Assembly (NCBI GenBank): GCA_000708835.1
Contig: DF236960.1
Location: 3,235-67,234 of the forward strand
Length of the DNA stretch: 64,000 nt
From: Klebsormidium nitens
Taxonomy: Eukaryota; Streptophyta; Klebsormidiophyceae; Klebsormidiales; Klebsormidiaceae
Direction of reading: 5' to 3'
The position numbers were made by a program, and so were the translations under genes. A model generated the notes under the pieces. It did no database searches and had not been told where the DNA came from. It saw nothing but the letters and a program-made list of their open reading frames with translations. Shown here piece after piece: positions 1 through 13,000 of the stretch (position 1 is its first letter; each line of letters opens with the position of its first letter).

Positions 1-944
1 CGGCCGAAGTGTTATGGGCCTTTCCCCAAGTCTAAAGGACCCTTATTTATGTATGACTGGGTCGCCGGGACTCACTGTCATGGAAGGCTCCGGAAGGAGG
101 CCCCGTAGAGAACCTGCACGATAGACCAAACAAGTCTTAGCGCAGGGCTTCAATGAGATATTGAGTTCCTTTGCCCAGTCACGTTACTAATGCGGAGAGC
201 TAACTTCTCTCCCCGCGAGGCCTTTCGACTTGTATCTACTAACGGTCGGATTTCTACCCGTCGATCTACGGTACTCTAATACTGAGAAGCATCGTGCGGC
301 TCTCCGGAGTCGCACGTGGTTTCCAACGACTCCCGGTGCTAAACCCTGAATACGGAGACTCCGCATTCTGCAAGTCGAACTTGTACCGCGCCGCGGCTTA
401 GCGCGCACACCTGTTTCTGCAGCAGCAAGTGTCTGCATGCCACGTGTCGAAATCTTATACGCGTGCAACCCTGGTGGGACTTCCGCAGAGGGCGGGAGTA
501 TTCAGAGAGCACAGCTAGCTGAAAGCAAGTCCGTACAAAAGGGGTACGTGTCATGTCACGATTGGACTTTCACACGCTCTGAAGTCATTAAAGACATAAT
601 TCCGGACATACCGAAGTCAAAGTGATGCCGACATGATGCACGCGAGCTTGCGATGAGCAGCTGCAAGAGTTCAGCTTGTCGTGCTCCTTTCTGTCCTTTG
701 CTTCGCTTGATTCCTTCTTGATAATAATATTTTGCCACTTCAACTGGACTCAGATCAAAGTTTCAGCGCGGCTGGCGAAGCGCCCAGTAATTGGCATTGG
801 CAACTTGATCGAACGTTGTCAGTTGATTCTTGTCCGCCTCTTCAGCTCGCAAACTCGCTGAGCTTCAAAATTTCTGGCAGGATAAAGCCGGCGCAGACAA
901 AACTCTGCTGAGTTGCAGCCAGCGTGTCGAAGCCGGAGAGAGCA
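1..944. other. Left-edge non-coding stretch
   Basis: No credible exon, RNA gene or long repeat is visible on either strand. Open frames are short and mostly lack ATG starts. The right end should hold the 5' flank and leader of the GMC oxidoreductase gene that starts at 945; no clear TATA box is seen there. Confidence 0.5.
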
Positions 945-3900
945 ATGGCGCCCTTGGGTACCGACAGCAAAGCTGGTGTGGCCAATGCGTCCGCAAATGG
1001 AGGTAAGCTGCGTCACATGTGCAACTGCTGACTACAAACTCGACGCCTTCCCTTGGCTCTCAGCTTTCGTGGGACTTCAAGGTGTATGTATCCACTGGTT
1101 ACCTGAGTATAGTGAGAGAATTTCTTGAGGTCTCTCAGCTGGCTGGCGGCTCAATGTCGTGGTGGAATTTATGAAAAGCGGCTTCCCCTCCACAATTGCA
1201 TTGTCAGACATCTGCAGAAACTGTTTCTGTGATCAGTTTCATTTAAATTGCTCCTTTTCAAGCTCTAGCTCCTAGCGCGCTGTGCAGACCACATACAGGG
1301 AAAAGCGTGACCAAAACAAAATTTCTGGAGTCCACCACCGATTTGGTTGGCGTGTCAACGAGCTTCCCTGAACGGTCTCTTTTGTCGCTGTGACCCGGTG
1401 ACATCCTTCTGGATATCCTTCTGTCATTGGGCTGCCCTCAAAGTCGTAAAATGCTGTCACCATAAATGTATATTTGCCTTCGAGCTCTTAAGTGCACATA
1501 CTCATTTTCTCTGCTCTAATACAACACACTATTCAATCATGGGCTTTACTGTGGCTGATCGACACCTCTGCCCAGTTGGCCTCAATCCAAGAACTCCGCA
1601 CTCCCACCTTAAACCCCCTGGCTAACCCCACCCAGTCCAGGTTGCTAACCCATTGCTCCTTTCTGTACAGTCCATTACTCGTCAGGGCTCAACATCGTCC
1701 CTGCAAGTAAGCTGGACCTGGTCTCAAGCACCGAGTATGATTACATCATCGTCGGGGGAGGCGCCGGGGGGTGCCCTTTGGCCGCTGCGTTGGCAGAGGA
1801 GAAGTCACTCAGAGTCCTCTTACTAGAGAGGGGGGCCACTAGGGACCAGTACCCAGAGACAAAGGTGAGCGGGCGACTCAGGAAAGCTGCACTGTTAGGA
1901 TGCCCAAGAGCGCTTGCTGCTTTATCAGAGGCTCCACATTGTTCCAGCTCTTACACCACTGGGGTAGAAGTGGCAGCAAGTCGATGCTATGGACAGGATG
2001 TGTGTTGAGTTGGAAGAAGGAGCAGCTAATCTGTCAGCCGTCTTTCGCTTGTCAGCTTTGCATGTTGCAGTTCTAGGATTGATGGACCACTTTGCTCTTC
2101 TGACCCTATTCTTAAAAAATGGCCCATTGGGCAACCCCTCTTGATATGGGAGCGGCGACCAATTACGTTACTTTCAGAATCCGTGCACAGTTTCTTGTTA
2201 CGGGTTTGTGCTGAACCACAACTGATCTACAGTGTGTCCTGAGAAGAAATTCCATGGATTCTACGGAATGTGTTTCTGACCCGTCCTTAAACGTGTGGAC
2301 CCTCAGCGTTCCCAGTCACAGCTAGTGTGACCCAAAAACCGTGACCAAGAAAAGTCTTGGCAACATTCCCTTTGCATCGTTGTCCGGCGCAATGGCTTTA
2401 TCCTTAGGACTGCCGTCCAAGGAAAGTTTCCAAGGAAACAAAACCAAAAACAGGAAAAAAAAAGAAGAAACCCAACGGCCTTCACTCCATTGCGCAGACT
2501 ATCGACGGGTGGTATGACCTACCCAGCACAGACGCACTTCAGCTGACGCGTACCAAGGATGGGGTCGTATTTGCGCGGGCAAATGTGAGCACTTTTTCGA
2601 TCTACACTCTTCCATCTACAGGTTTCAGCTCTAAATAGGGACTGCGTGGTGGCATGGCGTATGTGTTTTCTTTTTCTTGCTCTCCTTCTCAAGAAGCAAT
2701 TGACTCACATGGAGGTTCAACCAACCCTCAGACTTAGGGCCGTTCGTAGTGGTGGCTTGTTTGTCGGTGTTGGTAAGGCCCGTGCACAAAGATTGACATT
2801 TTATCAGTCTTCGGTTCTTCAGTTGCAGCTTTGGCATGGCTTCTGACAACCAATCGCTTTCATCTTTGATCTTAGACTCCCAGTCTTCATCTATGAACTT
2901 TTCATGTAATCAGAACTACATGTCACCGATTCCGATGCTATGGCTGTGAGGTGCCATCAACAGAGGGCCTGCGGAGTGACTTGACCCCTTGATCCTTCTC
3001 TTTGCAACCGCATACAGCTGGGTTTTTATAGTCCTCCATTCTCTTCCTCGCACCCAAAGCCCTCCAAGTATCTCCTTCATCCTCAGCCCCTTCATATCGA
3101 CACTCCCTTTCTACCGTGTTCCTTCCTTCATCAAGACTATTGACGTCACCCCGCAGTCGTCTACGTCAAGCAATGCTGGTGCAGGACTTGATGTTGGGTA
3201 TATTAAACAATACGCCAGGCTTTATGCTTAGACTCTACGACTCTTTTTGTGAAGGATTACTGGAGTCTGATTTTGAACGGGACACCAAATGCGCGCAGGT
3301 CCTCAGCGGAGGAACAGCTGTCAACATCGGCGTGTGGGGCCACGCAAGCGCGGCGCACATCAAGGAGGAGGGATGGGACGCCGACGCAATGCGGAGCGCT
3401 TATGAGCACCTGGACGCGCGCTTGTCGCACCCGGGGCTTGAGGGACCTTTCCAGGACAAGATGCTGGAGGCCTTTACGGAGATCGGCATAAAGCCCAACA
3501 ACGGGGTCACGCCTGAACACCTGGTAAGGTTCTGCGTCGATCGAAACGGCTGAGCCCTCATCTCCGGTCGTCAGGACCAATGAGGACGCTTCAACCAATC
3601 ACGTGGTATGATAAGTACAGACCTAGTACAGATTTCAACCGCAGCGGTACTGTTCAAAGCTGTACGGACAGCGGAGATGCAAAGCTGGCGAGCCAAGCAG
3701 TGGTTGACGCGGAACCCAAGACCTGCTCATGGCACCACACTAAGAATCAGGATCTGGGCTCGAGACCGATGGTGAATCAACTTCGAGACCGATTTCAGAG
3801 TTAAGAGTCCCTGTTTCAGACACAGGCGTTCTATGATCGACTCGATGTAAGATCAGTATCAATTGAAAAGTCCCTTCTTTCAATTCATCCCTGGACTAGG

Positions 3901-6900
3901 CTTCCCTGGCTGGTCTCAAAAGTGGACGGCCCTGAAGCGCGATCAGCCCTGAATTTTAGAAAGACAAGGTTTACTGACCGGTCCCCGTGCCAATGCTTAA
4001 AGTCTTTTAGTGACCCTCGCTAAATATAACCTCTGATAAGTGCAACTTAGCTGTTCCTCTTCGGAAAGCAGTGGAGAGCCAACTTATGGTCAACAAGCTA
4101 GTTGAGAATGGTTCTTTTGTGGGGAAAGAGGCTGCTATCTTTACGCTCGTTGAGCTCTGCAGGTCTTGTTGCACTTGGAGTCACTTTTACAAAACGTCCT
4201 GAATGAAAGTCTCTGGATGGATCCTTCAGCGAGCGCCTCCGATCCGGGGTCCTCTTTGAATCTTATCAGTGAAGTGTCCACTGAATGTCACGAATTCTTA
4301 CCAACGGCATTGCTTGTTGATTTCAAGGCAATACATGTTGGTCAATCCCGATCGGATACTCATCCGTTTTCGTCCTGAACCAGATCCGTTCTCGTACCAA
4401 TTTGACCTGCAAGCAAATTGATACGAGCTCTGGCCCTACCAACCTGGATTCCCGCTAGCTCTACCTTTGCGAACGGCAAGCACCACACAAAGAAGACTCC
4501 GAAACGTGTGTTGTTTGCGAGTTGGCTGTAAAACGACTACCCCGGGTGTTACAAAAGCTACCTTTGCAAAGCGCAAGCACCATTTGAAGCCATTTTTGAA
4601 AAGACGTGGACACGTGTCGCTTGCAGATTGGCGCGAAAACCATCATGCGCACGTGGGACAAGAACAACGTTCGTCACCCCGCGGACGAATTGCTCGTGGG
4701 CGTGGAAAATGTCGACATCGTCACGCAGGCGCTTGTTTCCAAGATCCGCTTCTCAGGCTCCGACGGTGAGCTTCCACGAAGAACTAGCGTGGGCAGCCCG
4801 GTTCCGGGGCGTCAAACCTGCAACTTTGTCGCTAAACTGAACGGGAGAAAGCCCGACGCTTTTGATGACTCTTCAAATTGAGCAAAAGTCAGCTCTAGCA
4901 AAAGTAAGCTTCGACACTAAACACAAAAACCTAACCCACAAAAACACCTGCTCTGCACCCGTACCCACCCTAAACCCCCAGACTACACTCACCCGTCCCA
5001 GGCTAGTCAGCTTACTTTTGCTAAAGCTTAACTTTGCTAAATTGAACCTTCGTGCGCTTCTGTTCTCGCTCGCTTGTCGCAGATCCCACGGTCCGCTCTA
5101 ACGCATTGAAGCGTCCAGGTCTTTCAGAGCCCTTTGTCTTGAGTGTGCAAATATCCAACACCGCTTTCAGCTGGGTTTCGATTGTGAGTAAGAACAAGGT
5201 CGCCAATCAGATGAGCAAGCTCGGATCGACGGCGCAAACGTGATGAACGCTCCGCCGCTTCGGTTCGTTTCTAGTCGCTCTATTCTGTACAGGTGCTCTC
5301 ATGTTAACGCGCTTACGCTCGGAAAAGTGGGCCGAACGTAGCGAATTGAAGCAGTTCAAGCTAATTCCCAGGGTTAGCCTCCCAGTCGGGTCTAACCTCG
5401 CCTTAACCGCGCACTTAATCCCGCCCAACCTCGCCTCAACCTCGCTTAACCTCCCTGCGTAATCAAATCCTGTCCTTCAAGCTGGGTCACGCCGTGTCAC
5501 GCAATTGTATACGCCCGCCCCCTTCGTCTAGTTCTTCTTTTGTAAAACCATGAACTATAACACAGAAAAGCTTCTTACTGGGTCCTTCTGTAGGCACCTT
5601 GCGCGCCGTTGGCGTCGACTTCACCTCCGCTGACGGCATCCCCCGCAGCGCTGACGTCAGCCCCAGCGGGGGTGAGGTCATCCTGGCCGCCGGGACGATG
5701 GGCACCCCCCAGCTGCTGATGCTCAGCGGAATCGGGCCGGAAACGGAGCTCGAAAAACTCGGGTTAACCCCCCGGGTTAGCCTCCCCGTCGGGCGTAATC
5801 TCGCGGACTGCCCGCTGAACGGGATCGGCATCCAGACGCGCGAGGCGCCGGAGCGTGACGTCATCTCGGTGGCTGGAATTCAGGAGGACCGCATCTTTTT
5901 CGTCTCGACCGGGAATGGGGAACCGGGCACCACAAAGTGGGGCCTCATGCCGATGGTTACGCCCGGGTTAAGGACTAACGAGACGATGAAAACTACAGCC
6001 GCCGCGATCGGCGCGCTGCCGGAGGAGCTGCGGGCGGAGATGGGCCGTTCGATGGGCGTCTTCTTCAAGGTGAGCGACTGGCGGCCGTTCGATCGCTCAT
6101 GATGGTCTGTCAAGAGCCGTTTAAAGGGAGCGTCAGACTATGTATGCAAAACGCGGTCACGCGGCAATTTCAATACGATGCGCGCCACACTTCGATGTTG
6201 CTCTCAAATGTTTGTCGTCAAAGGCATACGGCGACCAGAACAAGTGTGTAGGGGCTTCTGTGTCGCCGGAAGTGGAATATACCCCACAAAGCCCCCAAAA
6301 AAGACAGCGGCTTTCGCTTTCAGATCAAAGCTGAGGTGGGCGCAGTAAAGAGTCACGTTTTGACGATTTCGAACGATTTAGTGAACGTTACGGACGAGTG
6401 GGGTGAGTTGGGGGGTAACGAGTGCGAGAGTGTAGATTTGTGGGACAGAATCATGATTGAATCCGGAGGAGCTTTCTCGATTGATATTAGTGTCGAAGCT
6501 GGCCGACGTAGGGTCGAACGACGGCACATTCCAATGACTGGGGCTATTGCTTCTGGATCGTCCTTGGCAGAGTACAAGGAAGAGGCAACTCGCCGTCGGA
6601 ACCTTGTTTGCGCCGAATCAATCACTTGTGACGGAACAAGAGAAAGGCCCGGACAGCCGCAAGATTATGCTTTTACCAGCTCAGCAAGCTCCGCCAATTT
6701 CTATCTAGATTGGAAATCGATTGAGTCCGTTTACCACCACGTAAACGTTCATTCAAAGTTCTGGCAGTATCCAGCTTCGAAACGGCTGGCAGTATCAGGA
6801 AGAGCTTGTCTGCAGTTCTCTCTCCGAGATGATCTTTCCGCTCAACTCTGGGTCTGTGAAGTGCGGAGTCCAGACAAGCTTTTCTGAACGCGTTCTTTTG

Positions 6901-7680
6901 GAATGTTCGCCCAAGCACTCGCGACCCGAGACGGTGAAGCATACGTGACGCATGCGGATTCGATGTTCCCCTCTCTCTCTTATCTGTACATCGCGATCTA
7001 TATCGCGATCTCCTTGGATCGATGACGACGCGAGACGCTGACGTGAGCGTGACGCAAGCGGACTGAATCTCTCTTTCTTTTCTGCGGCTGTATCCGGTGA
7101 TGACGCGAGATTATGACGCATGCGTGACGCATGAGAACTGAATGTCCTCCTTCCTTATCCGCAGCTCTACCGCGTCAAGACACGTGGCGCCATCACATTG
7201 GATTCCACGGACCCCGCAGCAACGCCGTCGATCGACTACCCCTACTTCACGGACCCCGCTGACGTGGCGTCCGGAATCGAAGGCATTCGGACGCTCAAAG
7301 CCCTGCTCGCGTCCAAGCCCGTGTCCGAACTCAAGGTCGACACCGTGCCGCAGTTTTTGCTGAAACTCGCGCCGGCGCTCGCCGCTTTCCCCCCGGGGCA
7401 GTACCCCGGGGCGCTGCCGCTGCTGCCCGACCCGAACGACGCATCAGAGGCCGCCACGTGGCTGCGCAACACGGTGTGCACGTGCTGGCACATGCACGGC
7501 ACGTGCCGCGTCGGGGAGGTGGTTGACGATGAGCACAGAGTGAAGGGCGTCGAGAAACTGCGCGTCATGGATGCGTCGGTGCTGAGAGACGTCCCCGGGA
7601 CTAATCCCATGGCGACGATCATGGCGCTCGGCAGGGTGCTGGGGCTGAAGATGCTCAAGGAGAGAGTAGAACTTGCCTAA
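945..7680 (+). CDS. HOTHEAD-like GMC oxidoreductase (7 exons, 564 aa)
   Basis: Exons 945-1002, 1671-1864, 2498-2584, 3299-3523, 4627-4765, 5594-6069, 7165-7680; all junctions are GT-AG and the phase closes to 565 codons. FAD-dependent glucose-methanol-choline family, closest in pattern to plant HOTHEAD/mandelonitrile-lyase-like proteins. Visible: FAD-binding [19 protein letters not shown] (residues 42-60); a variant of GMC signature 1 (VLSGGTAVN, start of exon 4); GMC signature 2 [15 protein letters not shown] (268-282); C-terminal WHMHGTC with the family His at 502 and PGTNPMAT with Asn 540, the usual His/Asn catalytic pair. HOTHEAD proteins act in long-chain fatty-acid oxidation for cuticle; the substrate here is unknown. 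Odd: the first exon encodes no signal peptide, unlike secreted plant homologues. The start is the only ATG exon that closes the phase, but it is short, so the 5' end is the least certain part. Degraded copies of pieces of this gene lie at 4458-4550, 5346-5420 and 7746-7796. Confidence 0.9.
4458..4550 (+). repeat. Degraded upstream copy of the exon-5 acceptor region
   Basis: Within intron 4 of the GMC gene, a segment beginning CTACCTTTGCGAACGGCAAG aligns to the sequence directly before and into exon 5 (4556-4650, CTACCTTTGCAAAGCGCAAG). The copy carries a TTTGCGAGTTGGC where the true gene has TTGCAGATTGGC, so the acceptor AG is shifted or lost. It is a tandem duplication of about 98 bp. Confidence 0.6.
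4872..5050. mobile_element. MITE-like foldback element in GMC intron 5
   Basis: About 38 bp at each end are near-inverted copies. The inner arms at 4892-4911 and 5009-5028 match at 19 of 20 bases as reverse complements (AGCTTACTTTTGCTARAGCT form), and similarity continues outward to about 4873 and 5048. The core (4909-5003) recurs in inverse orientation at 45641-45735. There is no coding capacity. Small size, inverted ends and a dispersed copy fit a non-autonomous DNA element. I could not identify a target-site duplication with confidence. Confidence 0.5.
5346..5420 (+). repeat. Degraded copy of an internal piece of GMC exon 6
   Basis: GGGTTAGCCTCCCAGTCGGG here matches GGGTTAGCCTCCCCGTCGGG in exon 6 (about 5780-5800) and similarity extends roughly 70 bp. 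The copy sits about 410 bp upstream in the preceding intron and is not open in the gene's frame. Confidence 0.55.
6945..7170 (+). repeat. Three-unit ladder leading to the exon-7 acceptor
   Basis: Units starting near 6945, 7049 and 7125 each begin GTGACGCA and run through a T/C-rich tract to a potential 3' splice site. Only the third ends in TTATCCGCAG, the acceptor of exon 7; the second has TTTCTGCGG at the same place and lacks the AG. This is a tandem duplication of an acceptor region in the GMC gene. Confidence 0.5.
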
Positions 7681-10066
7681 ATCTTGAAAGCACAAACGCC
7701 TCGAACTTCCAAACCCGTTGACGAAGATCCGAAGGATTGAGCCTGAGAGGGTGCTGGGGCTGAAGATGCTGAGGGAGAGAATGGAACTCGCTTGAACCCC
7801 ATATACCCAAAACCTTCAAATTGAATCCCAAAACTTAGTATAAAAACTCGAAGAAGGTTGTGGGTTCCACAAGTCAAAGAGCCACCAGAGAAAGAGTCTT
7901 AACGATAGTCGTGAGGCAAGCACGCCTCGCCCGTAGGAGTGGGTGAAGCAGGCTTGGGAAGAGGCGGAAAGAAGCAGCCAATTCGTGGCGTTTTGATTGG
8001 CTCAAGCGGCATTAGCTGCACCTTTGAGCATCTTGCAAATTGCGGATATGTGCATAGTTGTTGTTGTTTTCAAGGCCCTTCGGATACGGACTCAAATAGA
8101 CTAGCCGTTTTGTACAAACATTCGGGAGACAGTTTGTACTGTACTTTGTTGTCAGACTATTAAAAATATAAAGCGGCGGTTTTAGAACTCTATAGTACTC
8201 GGGAGTAGAGGAAACGTCGAATGTACGAAATGAATAATCAGCTGACATATAGAGAGCTCAAACATTTGTGAATCCCGTGAGAAGCAGGCCCGTGGCCATA
8301 CTGGCTACGGCTATTTTGATTCAATTAGATTCAAACGATTTTCGGGCTTGACGTCAATCATCGAATGGATAATGCGAGGGCCAAGCACGTACTCGCCAAC
8401 TGCCGCTTTACTTCGCACTAAGCGGCGCCTTCTCGTTCTAAAGTCCTATAGCTAATAACGTGCCAGGGTTGCCCTCAATAGCTAGCACAACTTGACTTAC
8501 TTCGTAATGATCGCCGCACTGACTCCTCTTAGATTCAATGATTGGCAATTCGACAGCTACTCTACTGATAACAACGCCAGTAGGTGAAGGACACTTGGAG
8601 AGACGATCCGCGCTGAGGACCGGCCCGGCCCGAATCAAAGGTGGTCTTTATAGGAGACGCGGTAATTCCAAGTTCCTTCTGCACAAACATCCGACTCGAT
8701 CTGATCCGACAACGAAAACGTTTGACATGCGGTGCCATATACTATGATCTAGTGACCGCTATATATATTTACATGCATCATGCCAGGCAGTTTACACTTC
8801 GAAACATGAACAAATGAAAATCAGTGAAAGATGATGCAACTAATCATCCGCGAGAATGGCCTGTGTTGAGGTTGGCCTTGATGTTAATGGCGGCCCCAGT
8901 GTTGAGAATTGGACTCATTCGAAAACAGCCTTCTAGCGCGCGGCCGCTCCGGGCAGCGCCGCCGGCCCCTTCAATGCTGCATTTTCAATCATTGAATCTT
9001 GGGCTGCGACCTGCGGAGATCCATCATGTTCTGAGATACATGCATGATCAGATCAATCTTCATAACGAAAGCACTGCCTTGACCTGTGACGATATAAGAG
9101 TGTGGTTGGTACAGCATGTGCATGCCTTGTTTGGTCGATAAGAAACTCAGTGACTGCAGCCGCCTGCCAATCAATACCTAATATGATGTCTATCCAATCT
9201 CGCGTAACAAGCTCAATGAACCGACCGCGGCTCGCTCAGCGCCCACCTTTGTAGCTCTCTCTAGTAGCTCGACTTTCCTACTTGCTTAAGCGCATTGCTG
9301 GCGAAGACGACATTCCGTCAATTGAGCCCACGCCGTCCGACTTGGGATTGCAGCTGGCCAGCTCAACGTATGGATGAGTCCGAGAACGATGAGCCTTTCT
9401 TAAATATGCGGACGGACTCTGCTGGAGCCGTCTTTCAATGGGACACCGGCTGGAAGACCGTTTGTGGTAAAGGACCGTGATGCGATGCGTGGAAGACGAA
9501 GCTCTCACAACCTGACGTTCTTAACCTGGCTCAGGATGCACTCCCAGCGGGCATCGCCTTCAAAATGACCGCGTTGCTTGCGTGCCAGAACCTCGATCTC
9601 GGGTTTCAACCTCGCCGCACACATCGACGAGAAGACATCTGACTGAGCAGTGTTTACTGCCACTCGTTACGATGCAGTCTTTGCTGAAAGTAGCATGCAC
9701 AGAGGCCTACAGCAAGCTACCTCTCGGACATTCATAGAATTGTTCTTGCGTCTCCCTCCCTTTCGCTGAGAGCTCTACAACGCTCTCAATCCACCGCGTG
9801 CAATATCACTACTCTTAATTCCGCCGTCTTTTCATGGGCCCCGCTTTTGCACATCATATGAATGGACGACGTTTTGCTTGCGTCAGCACCTTGGTTCCCT
9901 TGCCGCTGGTGACGGCATGCCCATTCACGTAATACCTGTCAGCCAACTTGGCTTTTCTGCCAAGCCGCCCAGTATAAGCTCTCGTTTGCCACTGACATCA
10001 TTCGGGGAACCTGCTTCCGGCTCCCGATCCCGACCTGCGCCCCAGTCTAGTCACGTCACGCTCGCG
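7681..10066. other. Intergenic region between GMC and the minus-strand gene
   Basis: Convergent 3' flanks of the GMC gene (+) and the 10-13 kb gene (-). Apart from the copy of the GMC 3' end at 7746-7796, I see no exon-like coding, RNA gene or clear repeat. A few AT-rich tracts (for example near 8755-8775) have no assignable role. Confidence 0.5.
7746..7796 (+). pseudogene. Partial copy of the GMC gene 3' end
   Basis: GGGTGCTGGGGCTGAAGATG here repeats the last coding bases of the GMC gene (about 7634-7680), about 113 bp downstream, with a few substitutions and its own stop (CTTGA instead of CCTAA). It lies beyond the real stop codon and should only be 3' UTR or non-coding DNA. Confidence 0.7.
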
Positions 10067-13000
10067 TCAGCAGTGGAAGGTGAAGGCGTGCCCCGCGCGG
10101 TACCCCTGCGCGAAGAAGTCGTGCCACGCGTCCTCGTGCGACCAGTGCTGGCCGTGAGCGTGCTGGCCCTTGTAGAAGTCCGAGTCGAAACACCTGCAGC
10201 GGAAAATCATTTTATGATGACTGTTAACAGGGTGTATCAGACATGGAAGCGGAAAAGAAAACTGCGAGCATTCAATCTTGGATGTTGACCTTGACTTTAG
10301 ACAACCGCGAACGTCACCTCAACCTTCAGACGTGTGCTTCGTATGTATGATTGGCAGGCTTTGTACGCCGTCGTAATCGTTTGAATTGCCGTCCAGTTTT
10401 GATTTAACCCAACTTATCAAGTCGGTGTGGCTAAAGCAAGCGGGACGAATCGAGCCCGATGAAGACGTCATGGTTGTGAACCGGTCCAGACTATCAACCT
10501 GTTCTCCGATTTACAACTTGTCGACAACTAAGGGTGATCCTCGTGACGTAAACGAAGGTACTTTTCGGGTCAAAACACTCACGTCGACGGTTTCGACCTC
10601 AGCTCCTGCAACTCGCTCTCAGCCCGGTCCCCGCCCTGCTCCCGATGAACTGGGTTAGCCCGCAAGTTTATCAAACCATCTGCAAACGCAGAGAGGAAAT
10701 ACGTCACTGGACTGCAAAACCCGGTGCATGAACCGGGTTTAGCTCGCAGGTTGAGCAATCCATCTGCAAAGTCGTAAATTGAATCTACCGAATATTACTG
10801 CAAGAACGAGGGCTGTCTTCCATGGTAAACCAAGGTCGACATTCACCTTTGGTAAGAAGAGAGCGCGGTTTCCGACGTGGCCGCAACAACAGATCAAAGC
10901 AGTTTCAACATTGGCGTTGGTCTGACAAACTCGGCCAGTAATATTAGTTCACACCAGTCTATTCTCCTTAAGCCTCAGCAAGGAGAAAGAGACGTGCTCT
11001 GCAATACTCCCCTCGCAAAGGGATAGCAAGGAGGTCGGTCACGCCAACGAAAGACAAGCGTCAGCTCGAAGACGTGACGTCAGCACCTCAAGTGACGTCA
11101 GCGGGCGGATGATCTCACCCCTGAGCTGCGACCGCTGGTTCTCGAGCTGTAGCTGGAGCTGCTCCACCTGCCGCCGGTACTCGTCCACCAGCCCCTGCGA
11201 GAAGCGAGAGAGATGCTGACGTCAGCTGCTGAGGTCATCGTTACACGTGTTTCTTTCTCCTGTTTGTAACTTCCGTCGACGAGCTCGGACCTATTCTGTG
11301 CTTCGTCGTTCTTACGAGACCCCGTGAAAGAGTGTAACGGGGAAGAAGGCGTGTGTCCTAATGCAAGCTTCACATGTTTAAAGCCTTTCTAGAAGAGTGG
11401 CAAAAGGCGCGGAAGTGAAGAGAAACTGCCTGAATATGCAGAGACGTTTTCAGAAGCTTTCAGTAGCGCTTTACAGTACAAACATCATCCCTTGGCTCCG
11501 AAGTCAACGAATATCCAAGCTTCAAGAACGGTTGAACCGCAAACCCGGAGATCCAAAACCAAAGTCGTTGTCTACTGGTTTTCACGTCCCAGCGAGAGAC
11601 TGGCCCGTATTGGCCCGCCTTTCAATCGTGCTGCATCGGTTTTTTGTGATTGTTGTTCTGGCTCCACAGCTCGGCTTAGCCTGACCTAAGCTGAGTCTGC
11701 CTGACAACCGTTCGTCTAGCTCTGCCGGATCCTAAGACTTTGGATCTCCAAGGATTTCCCATAAGATGTCAAGCTAGCACTTTGTAAAATACTGACAAGC
11801 GCCACCTGCATACAATCACCGGCGAATCCTCCAGATCCTTCCCAAGTCCCCTGCTGTTGCCTTGCAACTCAGGTGCAGCTTTACCTTTGCATTAAGTGTT
11901 CCGTGACACTCAGAATCATAAGCGCTAACCTTGAAACGCAAGACTTTACTATTTCAAAGACCTTCCAGCCGTTTGACCAGCCCCTACCGCTCAGCCTCTT
12001 AAACAAGCTGCAATTCTTGTTTCTGTTTAAGCATTGCTCAGAATTTCAAAAAGCAGATTTGCAGGTTGGAAGCAAAGTCGTTTAGAAGACAAATGAACTC
12101 AACTGAATTCTCAGACGTCTCTGCACAATACTGCCCCCGGCCTGACGCCCCGCTTCCCAGCTCAAATGCAATTTCTTTGCTTGATATTGAATTGCATAAT
12201 TGAGAAAAAGAAGATTCTCGGAAAATTGGATTCTGCAACTTTAGAGACCCAAAAGAGCTCACCTTCCATTCCCGATGTCTCTGCACAGCACCGGCCCTAG
12301 CTTTCCGCTCCTGCTTTTAGCTAAGTGGAACTCCCTTTTGCTTTCTGCACTCCGAAATTTCACAAAACATATTCAAATGTTGGAGAGATAAACTACATTG
12401 ATCATGATAGCTCACCTTCCATTCCTCGACGTCTCTGCACAACACTGGCCCCCGGCGCCCTGCTTCCCAGCTCAACTGCAGTTCCTTTGCCTCGACCAAC
12501 TCCCCCAGCAAAACCTGCCGATCGCGGACCATCCACAATGTGACCCCGCTCATTGCCAGAACCACCAACACGCAAAGGACCTGGGGAAAGACAACTAGAA
12601 TGAGGCCACTTTCTTGGATGGCGTTGCATCAACTGGCATCAAACTAGAGCACAGCAACGCTCTGCTGACTCTCTGCGTGAGAGCCTTTCTCAGAGCTAGA
12701 GCAATAGTGGTTGAGGGGATCTGCAGTAAAGTGAGACGGGCCTGCTGTTGATGACGCGCAAAGTCGAGATGTCCGCAGCTACCTTACATGGTATGCTAAA
12801 GTAAAGACAATGCAGGTCAAGCGGAAACCTTGCTGGCAAGCTACGAAGCTGTGACCCTGCTTATACCTGCGCGTTGACCTATTGACAGCAGGGGTCAATA
12901 TCAGGGTGTAAGCCTGCCAGCTTGCTTGCACAACACTGAAGCATGTACTCGCACTAACCACTCCTGCCTTGCAGAAACCCTTCTTTCAGCGTCACTCACC

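Noticed and set aside
6336-6887. 183-codon open frame inside GMC intron 6
   Set aside because: It starts with GTG rather than ATG, lies wholly between well-supported exons 6 and 7, and shows no motif or splice partners. Probably chance.
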